The position numbers and the translations under genes were made by a program. The notes beneath the pieces were generated by a model that saw nothing but the letters and a program-made list of their open reading frames with translations, did not search any database and had not been told where the DNA came from. This document shows positions 1-7,552 of a stretch of DNA of 10,893 nt, piece after piece. Every line of letters starts with the position of its first letter. The stretch's first letter is position 1. This DNA is from Chloroflexota bacterium (GTDB lineage: Bacteria; Chloroflexota; Dehalococcoidia; Lucifugimonadales; Lucifugimonadaceae): contig PASL01000019.1 in assembly GCA_002712125.1 (NCBI GenBank), forward strand, positions 54,531 through 65,423, written 5' to 3'.

Positions 1-1031
1 ATAGTTAACACAACTGTAAATATAATCGCAGATGATAAAGAAACGTCTGGATCACTACCAAAAGCTGAAAAATCAACCTGCATTCCTATAACAACAAAAA
101 ATATAGGCACAAGAAAATCATTAATTGATTTCATAGGTTTTTCTACATGATGCATTAAGTCTGTGTCTGACAACGCTAAACCCATTGTGTATGCCCCAAT
201 AATCATAGCTAATCCAAAATAAATTTCTGCAACTGCAGCAGCAAGCAATGCTAAAGCTAAAACTATAGCTATAGTAGCACCTTGCACATTAAACCACATT
301 ATTACTCTGGAAATTCTGCTTGCAAGTAAAGAACCAAAAAACATTAGTCCTAACCAGAAGCCCAGCGCCTTAAGAAGTATAGTAACAATTGAACTCAAGG
401 TTACATTACCATCAGCTGAAATACCAACTACTACTGCCAATATCACTATACCTAAAACATCATCCACTACTGCAGCAGCTAGAACAGTTACTCCCTCAGG
501 GGATGACAATTTCCCCATATCAGTTAATACTCTAGCAGAAATACCAACTGAAGTTGCAGTCATAATAGCCCCAACGAATAAAGCAGGTATTAATTCATTT
601 ATAGAATCAAATGAAGCAAAACCTAATGAAATAGTAGCGAAAAAACCTAGTAGGAAAGGAAGAAAAACTCCTCCTAAAGCTACTGCAGATGCTGGTTTAA
701 TATATTGAAAGAATTTCTTTCGATCTGTTTCCAATCCCACTTCAAAAAGTAAAATTACAGCAGCCATTTGAGCTATAAAAAATAATTGAGGCTCTACTGG
801 TAATACTGAATGACCATCATCAAAAATCTCAAAAATTGGTTTGGAGTTAAACCAATGAATACCACCCAAAAGATATGGAGAAATTAATATCCCAGCAATT
901 AATTCGCCTAAAACTGGAGGTATTTTTATATATCTTTCGGAAATTTCTCCTGCTAATTTAGCTACAAATAAAATTATAGCTAACAAAAAAATAATATGTG
1001 CAACTACTTCTAAGGGGCTTTCATGAGACAA
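1..1031 (-). CDS. CPA2-type cation/proton antiporter, 3' end outside the window
   Basis: This is an integral-membrane antiporter that would exchange Na+ or K+ for protons across the inner membrane. The first 343 residues are in the window and the gene continues past the left edge. I read it from the minus strand. A TAG precedes the first possible start, a TTG at 1031-1029, which has a GAGG ribosome binding site 8 nt upstream, so the start is well fixed. Many hydrophobic segments are visible. IPPVLGELIAGILISP (residues 37-52) is the typical first-helix region of the family. MTATSVGISARVL (157-169) resembles the broken-helix TATS segment, and VVDDVLGIVIL (188-198) carries an Asp-Asp pair (190-191) at the ion-binding site. 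In known members such as NapA a DD pair goes with electrogenic exchange, whereas Kef-type channels usually differ here. PIFFVVIGMQVD (309-320) is also family-like. The ion is inferred, not shown. It follows truB by 15 nt and is probably read from the same transcript. Confidence 0.87.
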   Translation of the reverse strand, partial: MSHESPLEVVAHIIFLLAIILFVAKLAGEISERYIKIPPVLGELIAGILISPYLLGGIHWFNSKPIFEIFDDGHSVLPVEPQLFFIAQMAAVILLFEVGLETDRKKFFQYIKPASAVALGGVFLPFLLGFFATISLGFASFDSINELIPALFVGAIMTATSVGISARVLTDMGKLSSPEGVTVLAAAVVDDVLGIVILAVVVGISADGNVTLSSIVTILLKALGFWLGLMFFGSLLASRISRVIMWFNVQGATIAIVLALALLAAAVAEIYFGLAMIIGAYTMGLALSDTDLMHHVEKPMKSINDFLVPIFFVVIGMQVDFSAFGSDPDVSLSSAIIFTVVLT

Positions 1032-1046
1032 ATTACATACCTCTTT

Positions 1047-1964
1047 CTAATTATTAATAATTTTTTTTGCTTTTAATTCTAAATCTTTTTTTGAAAAAGT
1101 TAATAATCCAATCATCATATTTTGCTCAGAATAAGCAACAATATCTTCTTTATCATCGTAAATTATGGGTTTATTTATGCTACTTAATGAAATTTTTTGA
1201 CCTGTACGAGCCATTTTCTCCTGGGAAATATCACAACTAAAATTTTTTAGATGTTTTAGAGTGTAGTCTACTGGCATAATATAATTATTAATATCTCCAT
1301 TTTTGACATATTGATCTATATCATCAATTTTTATGGAATTTTTCAATTCAAATACTCCAGCCCTTGTTCTTTCTAAACTAACTAAATGAGCAAGAGAACC
1401 TAATTTTTCTCCTAAATCATTAGCAAAACTTCTTACATAAAAGCCGTGAGAACAATCTAGTTTTAATGTTAAAAATGGTAGGTTGTAGTTTATAAGTTCT
1501 ATTTTATAAATCTTGATTTCTCGAATTTTTCTTTTTACAGTTTTTCCTTCCCTAGCTAATTTGTATAATGGCACACCATTATGTTTTAGTGCAGAATACA
1601 TAGGGGCTATTTGAAATTGTATATTTTTCAGTTCACAGAGTGCATCTTGAATATGTTTTTTTGTTATAAATGAATAATCTTTAGTATTTATGACTTTACC
1701 GTGAGAATCATATGTATCCGTTGATTCTCCAAGTTTTATTGATGCTAAGTACGACTTACTACCGTGTAAAATATATTCGGAAAACCTTGTTGCTGAATTC
1801 AAGCAAATTGGAAGAACGCCAGTAGCAAGTGGATCTAAAGTTCCACCATGCCCTATTTTCTTAACCCCCAACAAACCCTTAAGTTTCCTAACAACATCAT
1901 TTGAAGTCCAATCAATAGATTTATTAATATTAATATAACCATTTGTAGTATTAATAGAATTCAA
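1047..1964 (-). CDS. truB: tRNA pseudouridine(55) synthase TruB
   Basis: TruB converts uridine 55 in the T-loop of tRNAs to pseudouridine in the cytoplasm. The 305-residue product has the catalytic motif GHGGTLDPLATGVLPIC (residues 38-54), with the nucleophile at Asp44. The later family block CSHGFYVRSFANDLGEKLG, followed by LAHLVSLERTRAGVF, matches the substrate-binding core, and a short C-terminal domain of the usual size follows. The start is a TTG at 1964-1962, four nucleotides after the rbfA stop. No good ribosome binding site is visible, so translation is probably coupled to rbfA. The first motif reads NGYININKSIDWTSNDVV, where the family usually has Lys-Pro-x-Gly-x-Thr-Ser; the Pro and Gly are replaced here by Ser and Asp. 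The product assignment is secure. The start could be a few codons different. Confidence 0.96.
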   Translation of the reverse strand: MNSINTTNGYININKSIDWTSNDVVRKLKGLLGVKKIGHGGTLDPLATGVLPICLNSATRFSEYILHGSKSYLASIKLGESTDTYDSHGKVINTKDYSFITKKHIQDALCELKNIQFQIAPMYSALKHNGVPLYKLAREGKTVKRKIREIKIYKIELINYNLPFLTLKLDCSHGFYVRSFANDLGEKLGSLAHLVSLERTRAGVFELKNSIKIDDIDQYVKNGDINNYIMPVDYTLKHLKNFSCDISQEKMARTGQKISLSSINKPIIYDDKEDIVAYSEQNMMIGLLTFSKKDLELKAKKIINN

Positions 1965-1968
1965 TATA

Positions 1969-2340
1969 CTAATCTGAAAAAGTTGATTTGTTATTATCTT
2001 GATAAATCACATTATCAATTAAATCATTCATTTCAGAGGAATAATTTAGATCATTATCAAGAAAAAAATTTAACTTAGGAATTTTTCTTATTTTAATTTT
2101 TTTTGATAACAAAATTCTTAGTCTATTTGATGCAGAATACAACGCTTCCATACTAGACATTCTTTCATTTTCATCTCCAAAAATTGAAACATAGATTTTT
2201 GCATTGGAAAGGTCTGGACTTGTATCAACATTAGTTATGGATGTCATCATGGAGAATCTCGGATCATTAATATTCTCAGAGAGGAGTGTTCCTAATTCTT
2301 TCCTAATTGTAAAGTTAATTCTTTCGATACGTTTAGACAT
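1969..2340 (-). CDS. rbfA: Ribosome-binding factor A (30S maturation)
   Basis: RbfA is a small single-domain KH-like RNA-binding protein that helps mature the 30S subunit near the 5' end of 16S rRNA. The 123-residue product has the normal family length. It shows the family pattern in order: an N-terminal helix with RIERINFTIRKELGTLLS, then INDPRF, then NVDTSPDLSNAKIYVSIFGD, then a helix with ASNRLRILLSKKIKIRKIPKL and the FFLDND strand. It lies 20 nt after infB and 4 nt before truB, in the usual infB-rbfA-truB order. The ATG at 2340 has only a weak upstream purine stretch, which fits translation coupled to infB. The C-terminus is short and ends soon after the conserved domain. Nothing suggests damage. 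Confidence 0.95.
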   Translation of the reverse strand: MSKRIERINFTIRKELGTLLSENINDPRFSMMTSITNVDTSPDLSNAKIYVSIFGDENERMSSMEALYSASNRLRILLSKKIKIRKIPKLNFFLDNDLNYSSEMNDLIDNVIYQDNNKSTFSD

Positions 2341-2360
2341 ACTAATTTCAAAATATTATT

Positions 2361-4154
2361 TTATTTATTTTGCCTAATTTCGTAGGCTTCTAATACATCC
2401 CCTATTTCATAATCATGAAAACCATCAATCATGATACCACCTTCAAAGTTATTTGCTAGTTCATTCACATTTTCTTTAAGATGCTTCATAGATGTTATAG
2501 CTCCATCAAAAATTTCTTCTCCAGATCTGATTACTTTCATTCTACCTGAACGTTTCATTGATCCATCCGTAACCCTAACACCTGCAATTTTTTCTCGCTT
2601 TCCTCTTGTAAACACTTCTAAAATATTAGCATGACCTAACACAACAGAAATTTTTTCTGGTTCTAAAAGGTTTTTAGCAGAATTAGCGACATCATCAATG
2701 AGGTTATAAATTATGTCATATGTTCTTATTGTGACGTTTTCTAATGATCCCTTTTTACGAGCACCTGATTCTACATTGGTTTCAAAACCTAAAATGATTG
2801 CATTTGAAGCAGATGCAAGTAATATATCTGACTCTGTAACTGCTCCCGAGGAGCAATGTATAATTTTTATCTCTACATCTTCTATAAAAATCTGTTGAAC
2901 AGCCCTACTTACTGCATCAATTGAACCACTATTACCAGTTTTAATGATTATTGCTAATTCATGATCACCAGACTGTTTTACCCTTCTCAGGACTTCATCC
3001 ATAGTTGTTGCAGATTTATTCGCCTTATGTTGAGAAGATAATCTTTCTCTAGTTTGTAATAGTTCTTTAGCATCTTTTTCTGATTCCATTACATCAAACT
3101 GATCACCAGAGCTAGGCAATCCATTTAATCCTAAAATTTCTACTGGAGTAGATGGTAATGCTAAATCAATATTTTCACCAAAACCGTCTATCATAGATTT
3201 AATTTTACCTCTAAGTTTTCCAGCAACAATAATATCTCCATTTTTTACAGAACCTGAACGAACCAAAATTGTTGCAATAGAACCTTTTTTTCTGTCCATT
3301 TTCGACTCAATAACAACCCCGATACCTAATCGATTTGGATTAGCTTTTAACTCTTGAATTTCAGAAAGTAATAGAATATTTTCAAGCAATTCATCAACGC
3401 CATCACCTTTAAGTGCAGAAATTGGGACTGCAATAGTATCGCCGCCATATGATTCAACTATTACTTCGTGTTCAGCAAGTTGTGCGTAAACCTTGTCTAC
3501 ATCAGAACCTTGCAAGTCTATTTTATTCATCGCTATTATTAATGGAACATTTGCTGCTCTAGCATGGTCTATTGCTTCAATAGTCTGAGGCATGACTCCA
3601 TCATCCGCAGCAACCACGATTATTGCTATGTCAGTTACTTGAGCTCCATTTGCTCTCATTTGTGTAAAAGCAGCGTGTCCCGGTGTGTCTATAAATGTAA
3701 TTTTACTATTATTTTTTTCAACTTGATAAGCACCAATCCCTTGTGTAATTCCACCAGCTTCGGAATCAACTACTTTTGTACCTCTAATATAATCAAGAAG
3801 GGTTGTTTTTCCGTGATCAACATGTCCTAATATAGTGACAATAGGGGGACGAGGAAGGGCATTTTCTTCTGATAAATCTGAATCAACCCCAGTTTTCTTT
3901 GAAGCTAAACTCTCTTCTTTTTCTTTAGGTTTCAGTACTCCAATTTCAAAAGATGCAGCTACCTTAGCAGCAATTTCAAACTCAATTGTTTCATTAACTG
4001 TTGCCATAACCCCTAATCTCATCAAAGATTTTATTACATCTACATTTGAAAGTTCTAAAATATTAGCTAACTCTCCTACACTAATGTTTGATGGCAACTC
4101 AACCGGTGCTTTATTTTCGTTACTGTTTGTTATTTGATTTGAATCTTGTACCAT
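2361..4154 (-). CDS. infB: Translation initiation factor IF-2 (short form)
   Basis: IF-2 is the GTPase that places initiator fMet-tRNA on the 30S subunit and promotes 50S joining. The 597-residue protein has one IF2_N-type helical domain (about 24-74, ISVGELANILELSNVDVIKS) and a short linker rather than the long N-terminal region of enterobacterial IF-2. The GTPase domain follows, with G1 GHVDHGKT (110-117), switch segment GGITQGIGAY (133-142), DTPGH (156-160), NKID (210-213) and SALKG (246-250). Domain II, the linker and the C1/C2 domains follow; the C-terminal block with VTDGSMKRSGRMKVIRSG belongs to the fMet-tRNA-binding end. This short architecture is typical of Chloroflexota and other non-enteric phyla. 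It sits 102 nt after nusA, with a possible promoter of its own in that gap. The ATG at 4154 has no strong ribosome binding site. Confidence 0.98.
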   Translation of the reverse strand: MVQDSNQITNSNENKAPVELPSNISVGELANILELSNVDVIKSLMRLGVMATVNETIEFEIAAKVAASFEIGVLKPKEKEESLASKKTGVDSDLSEENALPRPPIVTILGHVDHGKTTLLDYIRGTKVVDSEAGGITQGIGAYQVEKNNSKITFIDTPGHAAFTQMRANGAQVTDIAIIVVAADDGVMPQTIEAIDHARAANVPLIIAMNKIDLQGSDVDKVYAQLAEHEVIVESYGGDTIAVPISALKGDGVDELLENILLLSEIQELKANPNRLGIGVVIESKMDRKKGSIATILVRSGSVKNGDIIVAGKLRGKIKSMIDGFGENIDLALPSTPVEILGLNGLPSSGDQFDVMESEKDAKELLQTRERLSSQHKANKSATTMDEVLRRVKQSGDHELAIIIKTGNSGSIDAVSRAVQQIFIEDVEIKIIHCSSGAVTESDILLASASNAIILGFETNVESGARKKGSLENVTIRTYDIIYNLIDDVANSAKNLLEPEKISVVLGHANILEVFTRGKREKIAGVRVTDGSMKRSGRMKVIRSGEEIFDGAITSMKHLKENVNELANNFEGGIMIDGFHDYEIGDVLEAYEIRQNK

Positions 4155-4184
4155 GTGTTTACTTTAAATTGGAATATTTACCTA

Positions 4185-4193
4185 ATTCTATCA
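4185..4193 (-). promoter_or_regulatory. Possible extended -10 promoter for infB
   Basis: On the minus strand this reads TGATAGAAT, that is TG, one base, then a -10-like TAGAAT. Predicted transcription would start near 4178 and give a leader of about 24 nt to the infB ATG. No good -35 box lies at 16-18 nt. It resembles the TGATACAAT found before nusA, which is the main reason to list it. In DNA this AT-rich, such matches can arise by chance. Confidence 0.3.
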
Positions 4194-4256
4194 AATAAGA
4201 TTAAGAAAAAGTTTTAAGAATAATCTTTAGATTATAGTTATTAAAGGTTTATGAGT

Positions 4257-5726
4257 TTATTTTCTTCTTTTACTTTTTGCACTACTGCCACCTCTTTTTC
4301 CACCTTTTCGCCCTTCATCTGTTTCATAAAATCCAGATATATCTTCGGCAAACCTTATTCCAGTACTTTCTTCTTTTTTAGGTGTATTATACATAGAATT
4401 ATCTACCTGCCATAATTCATCAGATGATACATCTAGCATTTCATTTTCTTTTGAATCTTTTTCTAACTTTTCTTGCTTTTCAAGTTCTTCAAGTTCTTTT
4501 TCCAGGGCAAGTAGTTCGTCTTCTGCACTTTGCTCAGTTTCTTTAGAAATAATTTCTTGGTTATTTTGATTTTCTTCTAAATGATTTTTATCTTCGTCAA
4601 TTTGTTCATTAGTTTCTTTAGTTTGATTAAGTTCAATATTATCTGTTGTTATTTCGGAAGAATCCTCCATAGTATCTGACACATCCTCAGTTTGAACATC
4701 ACTAGCTCCTTGAATATCAACTTTCCAATTAGTCAATCTAGAAGAAAGTCTAGCATTTTGACCATCTTTACCAATAGCCAAAGATAGTTGTTTATCAGGA
4801 ACAATAACTAAAGCTGTCTCTTCTTCTCTATTAATATCCACCTTATCAACCACTGCAGGACTAAGTGAATTTGAAATAAATTTAACCGGATCTTCACTCC
4901 ACTCAACTACATCTATTTTTTCTCCTAATAATTCATTAACAACATTTTGGATTCTTATACCTCTAAGTCCAACACATGCACCTACAGCATCAATTCCTTC
5001 TTGATTAGATAAAACAGCAACTTTTGATCTTGCACCAGGCTCTCTAGCTATAGCCTTAATTTCAATTACACCATTATAAATTTCTGGAACTTCAACTTCA
5101 AATAATTTTCTAAGAAGATCTGGGTGAGTTCTTGAAACTATAATTTCAGGACCTCGTATCGTTCTAGCCACTTGAACAACATAGAATTTCAACTGTTGAG
5201 ATGGCCTATATCTTTCAAAAGAAGATTGTTCAGATGGAGGCATAATTGCTTCAGTATTACCAATATCAACTGTGACCCATCTCGATTCAACTCTTTGAAT
5301 GGTACCTGTAAGAACTTCACCTTCTTTATCAATATATTCTTCAAAAACTATATCTCTTTCAGAATCTCTTAATTTCTGCATTAAAACTTGTTTAGCAGTC
5401 TGAGAAGCTATCCTTCCAGGATTAAATTCTAATTGACCAGTTTCGATAATATCTCCAATTTTATAATCAGGGTTAATTTCTTTTGCTTGATCAATAGTTA
5501 AATGCATGCCTTCATCCTCAACTTCTTCAACAACATGCTGCACTGTTTTTACAACAGTTTCTCCCGTAATAGGGTCCATATTTACTATTACATCATTTCC
5601 ATTAGATAACGGATCTCGTTTGTATGCTGCAGCCAATGCAGTTTCAACTGCACGTAAAACAACCGGTTTTGGTAGATTTCTTTCTGCTGCTAATTGATTT
5701 ACAGCTAATAATAAATCACTCTTCAA
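4257..5726 (-). CDS. nusA: Transcription termination/antitermination factor NusA with a long charged tail
   Basis: NusA binds RNA polymerase and nascent RNA to modulate pausing, intrinsic termination and antitermination. I place the start at TTG 5726-5724, giving 489 aa, not at the in-frame ATG 42 nt upstream. The TTG has a GGAG at 5737-5734, 7 nt away, and gives the family N-terminus (M/L)KSDLLLAVNQLAAERNLPK. That ATG lies in the loop of a terminator hairpin. Domains in order are: polymerase-binding N-terminal domain (1-130), S1 (about 136-200, GEVLTGTIQRVESRWVTVDI), KH1 (about 201-285, with GLRG at 253-256) and KH2 (about 286-340, with AIGKDGQNARL at 317-327). Residues 341-489 form a tail rich in Glu, Asp, Asn and Lys. 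It has a likely coiled coil near 400-428, a patterned segment GIRFAEDISGFYE (456-468) and a basic end rich in Lys, Arg and Gly. This replaces the acidic repeats of enterobacterial NusA. No rimP lies upstream. Confidence 0.97.
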   Translation of the reverse strand: MKSDLLLAVNQLAAERNLPKPVVLRAVETALAAAYKRDPLSNGNDVIVNMDPITGETVVKTVQHVVEEVEDEGMHLTIDQAKEINPDYKIGDIIETGQLEFNPGRIASQTAKQVLMQKLRDSERDIVFEEYIDKEGEVLTGTIQRVESRWVTVDIGNTEAIMPPSEQSSFERYRPSQQLKFYVVQVARTIRGPEIIVSRTHPDLLRKLFEVEVPEIYNGVIEIKAIAREPGARSKVAVLSNQEGIDAVGACVGLRGIRIQNVVNELLGEKIDVVEWSEDPVKFISNSLSPAVVDKVDINREEETALVIVPDKQLSLAIGKDGQNARLSSRLTNWKVDIQGASDVQTEDVSDTMEDSSEITTDNIELNQTKETNEQIDEDKNHLEENQNNQEIISKETEQSAEDELLALEKELEELEKQEKLEKDSKENEMLDVSSDELWQVDNSMYNTPKKEESTGIRFAEDISGFYETDEGRKGGKRGGSSAKSKRRK

Positions 5727-5733
5727 AAATAAA

Positions 5734-5737
5734 CTCC
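5734..5737 (-). promoter_or_regulatory. Ribosome binding site that fixes the nusA TTG start
   Basis: GGAG on the minus strand lies 7 nt before the TTG at 5726-5724. The upstream in-frame ATG (5768-5766) has no comparable site and is buried in a GC-rich hairpin. The protein after the TTG begins exactly where the conserved NusA family begins. Together these decide the start. Confidence 0.8.
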
Positions 5738-5748
5738 ATTTGTTTCCT

Positions 5749-5780
5749 AAAAAAGAAAAAGCGGGCATAGCCCACTTCTC
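5749..5780 (-). terminator. Intrinsic terminator in the nusA leader (probable attenuator)
   Basis: On the minus strand GUGGGC (5775-5770) pairs with GCCCGC (5766-5761) around a 3-nt UAU loop. The stem can be extended outward by five more A-U and G-U pairs (5780-5776 with 5760-5756). It is followed directly by a U-tract, five U, one C and six U (5760-5749). This is the most GC-rich short element in the spacer and a classic intrinsic terminator. On the plus strand no matching U-tract follows the hairpin, so it acts in one direction only. It ends transcripts coming from proS. Because the nusA ribosome binding site begins only 12 nt later, no promoter fits between, and nusA expression must read through it. 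Confidence 0.82.
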
Positions 5781-5803
5781 TCACAAAATAATATTATAAA
5801 TAT

Positions 5804-5812
5804 ATTGTATCA
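5804..5812 (-). promoter_or_regulatory. Probable extended -10 promoter for nusA
   Basis: The minus strand reads TGATACAAT, a TGn extended -10 with a good TACAAT hexamer. It is preceded by a run of eleven A (plus-strand T at 5813-5823) that could act like an upstream activating or bent element. Transcription would start near 5797, giving about 70 nt of leader that includes the terminator hairpin. A second -10-like hexamer, TATAAT, lies at 5798-5793 and would start RNA near 5786. Neither has a clear -35 box. The position between the proS stop and the hairpin supports a real promoter. Confidence 0.5.
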
Positions 5813-5850
5813 TTTTTTTTTTTGAAAGTCCTACGTATATTTTTATGTAT

Positions 5851-7545
5851 TTATTGAATTAAATTATTTATAAAGTCTACTAATTTAGATTCAGAAATAT
5901 AACTACTATTTGAATCTTTACGTGACTTTATCTCAATATTAGTTTCTTGGAAATTTTTCTTACTAATAATTATTCTTACAGGAAAACCAACCAAATCCGA
6001 ATCCTTGAATTTTACACCAGGTGGCAAATCTCTATCATCAAAAAGTACGTCTATATGATTTTTTGATAATAAATGATAAATTTTTTCACATTTATCATTT
6101 ACTTCTTTTTCTTCAAGATTAATTCCAATTAAATTTACTGTAAAAGGTGAAATTGATGCTGGAAGATTTATTCCATTTTCATCATGATTAGCTTCTATTG
6201 CAGCAGCAAGTAATCTACCAATACCAATTCCATAACATCCCATCAATATAGGTCTAGTTTCGCCAGTTTTATCTGTGAAATCAGCCCCCATAATTTCAGA
6301 ATAAGTATATCCTAACTTAAAAACATGTCCAACTTCTATACCTTTTTTTGCGATTAGTTTGCCTGAATTATTAGGAGATTGAAATCCTTCTTTAGCCTCA
6401 GCAATATCACCAACTATTTCTGATCTAAAATCTCTTGGATAATTAACATTTTTAAAATGAAAATGCTCCTTATTTGCTCCTGCTGTATAATTAGAACCAA
6501 TTTCTATAGAATCATCTATAACACTTTTTATACTGGTTCTGTTAATTGGAGATGCATATCCAGGAATAAATCCAGCGTTGATTACTTCTTCAGATGAAGC
6601 TATTCTTAAATCCTTAGATCCTAAAATATTTCTTAGTTTTGTTTCATTAACATCGTAGTCAGCTCGTATAACTGCAATAATAATTTCGCCATCTGAATTA
6701 TAAATAACAGATTTTGCTATTTTATTTTTTGGTATTTTACAAAAATCAGATAATTTTTCTATGGTATTTATATTTTTAGTTTCAATAATTTCTTTAACTA
6801 ATATTTTATCCTCAGAATAATCAGTTTTTATAAATTCTGCTTTTTCTAAATTAGCTGCATAACTTTCATCAGGTGAGATTAATATAGTATCATCACCACT
6901 ATCTGCAATTAACACAAATTCTTTTGATTCTTTTCCGCCAATACCTCCAGAATCAGCATCAACAATTACAATTTCTAATCCACATTTAGAGAATATTCTT
7001 TTGTAGGTCTTTAGCATTGTTTCGAAACTTTTATCTAAGCCTTTTTCATCCACATCAAAAGAATAGGCATCTTTCATTTCAAACTCTCTGACTCTCAACA
7101 ACCCTCCTCTAGGCCTTGTTTCATCACGAAATTTGGTTTGAATTTGATATATTGTTACAGGCAGATCTCTATAACTTGAAACGAATGATCTAATCATAGC
7201 TGTAGCAGTTTCTTCATGAGTTGGCGCAATAACTAAAGTACGTTCTCTTTTATCCTTAAAATTTGCTAGTGGAGGAAAAAAGGTTTCAGCTCTTCCAGAT
7301 TCTTCCCATAATTCTTTTGGTTGAATTACAGGCATATTAACTTCAGCACAACCTGATAGATTCATTTCATCTCTTATTATTTCTCTAATCTTAGAAATAG
7401 ATCTATTTCCTATAGGTAACAAGCTAAATATACCAGCTGCAACTTGTTGAACATATCCAGCTCTCAAAAGTAACCTATGGCTGATATTTTCAGCATCTGA
7501 TGGTATATCACGGAGTGTTTTTAATAGTAGATTAGAAGCTTTCAT
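5851..7545 (-). CDS. proS: Prolyl-tRNA synthetase, bacterial type with editing domain
   Basis: ProRS charges tRNA-Pro with proline and hydrolyses mischarged alanyl-tRNA-Pro. The 564-residue protein is full length for the bacterial (ProS type I) class II enzyme. It has the THEE loop (109-112) and motif 2, starting FRDETRPRGGLLRVREF (139-155). An INS/YbaK-like editing domain covers about 225-400, with Lys278 in NKIAKSVIY in the place of the known editing lysine. GHVFKLG (406-412) and motif 3, GCYGIGIGRLLAAAIE (436-451), come next. The anticodon-binding domain follows, with FDDRDLPPGVKFKDSDLVGFP. The start at ATG 7545 lies 7 nt after the dehydratase stop, with only a weak purine-rich site, so it is probably co-transcribed and perhaps translationally coupled. 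Its downstream neighbour nusA is separated by a terminator and a probable promoter. ProS beside the nusA cluster is known in other bacteria; a catabolic gene pair immediately upstream of proS is the odd part. Confidence 0.97.
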   Translation of the reverse strand: MKASNLLLKTLRDIPSDAENISHRLLLRAGYVQQVAAGIFSLLPIGNRSISKIREIIRDEMNLSGCAEVNMPVIQPKELWEESGRAETFFPPLANFKDKRERTLVIAPTHEETATAMIRSFVSSYRDLPVTIYQIQTKFRDETRPRGGLLRVREFEMKDAYSFDVDEKGLDKSFETMLKTYKRIFSKCGLEIVIVDADSGGIGGKESKEFVLIADSGDDTILISPDESYAANLEKAEFIKTDYSEDKILVKEIIETKNINTIEKLSDFCKIPKNKIAKSVIYNSDGEIIIAVIRADYDVNETKLRNILGSKDLRIASSEEVINAGFIPGYASPINRTSIKSVIDDSIEIGSNYTAGANKEHFHFKNVNYPRDFRSEIVGDIAEAKEGFQSPNNSGKLIAKKGIEVGHVFKLGYTYSEIMGADFTDKTGETRPILMGCYGIGIGRLLAAAIEANHDENGINLPASISPFTVNLIGINLEEKEVNDKCEKIYHLLSKNHIDVLFDDRDLPPGVKFKDSDLVGFPVRIIISKKNFQETNIEIKSRKDSNSSYISESKLVDFINNLIQ

Positions 7546-7552
7546 ACAAACT

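Noticed and set aside
3564..4137. Plus-strand open frames antisense to infB
   Set aside because: They mirror the IF-2 GTPase and N-terminal codons, have no ribosome binding site and no recognisable domain.
4220..4235. Perfect palindrome ATAATCT-TT-AGATTAT after nusA as a terminator
   Set aside because: The stem is entirely weak AT pairs with one G-C, and the nearest T-run lies about 9 nt beyond it. A functional intrinsic terminator is not supported, and it could be chance in AT-rich DNA.
5813..5823. Run of eleven T as a phase-variation tract
   Set aside because: It lies in non-coding DNA after proS, outside any reading frame. It could affect only promoter strength, and one sequence gives no evidence of length variation.
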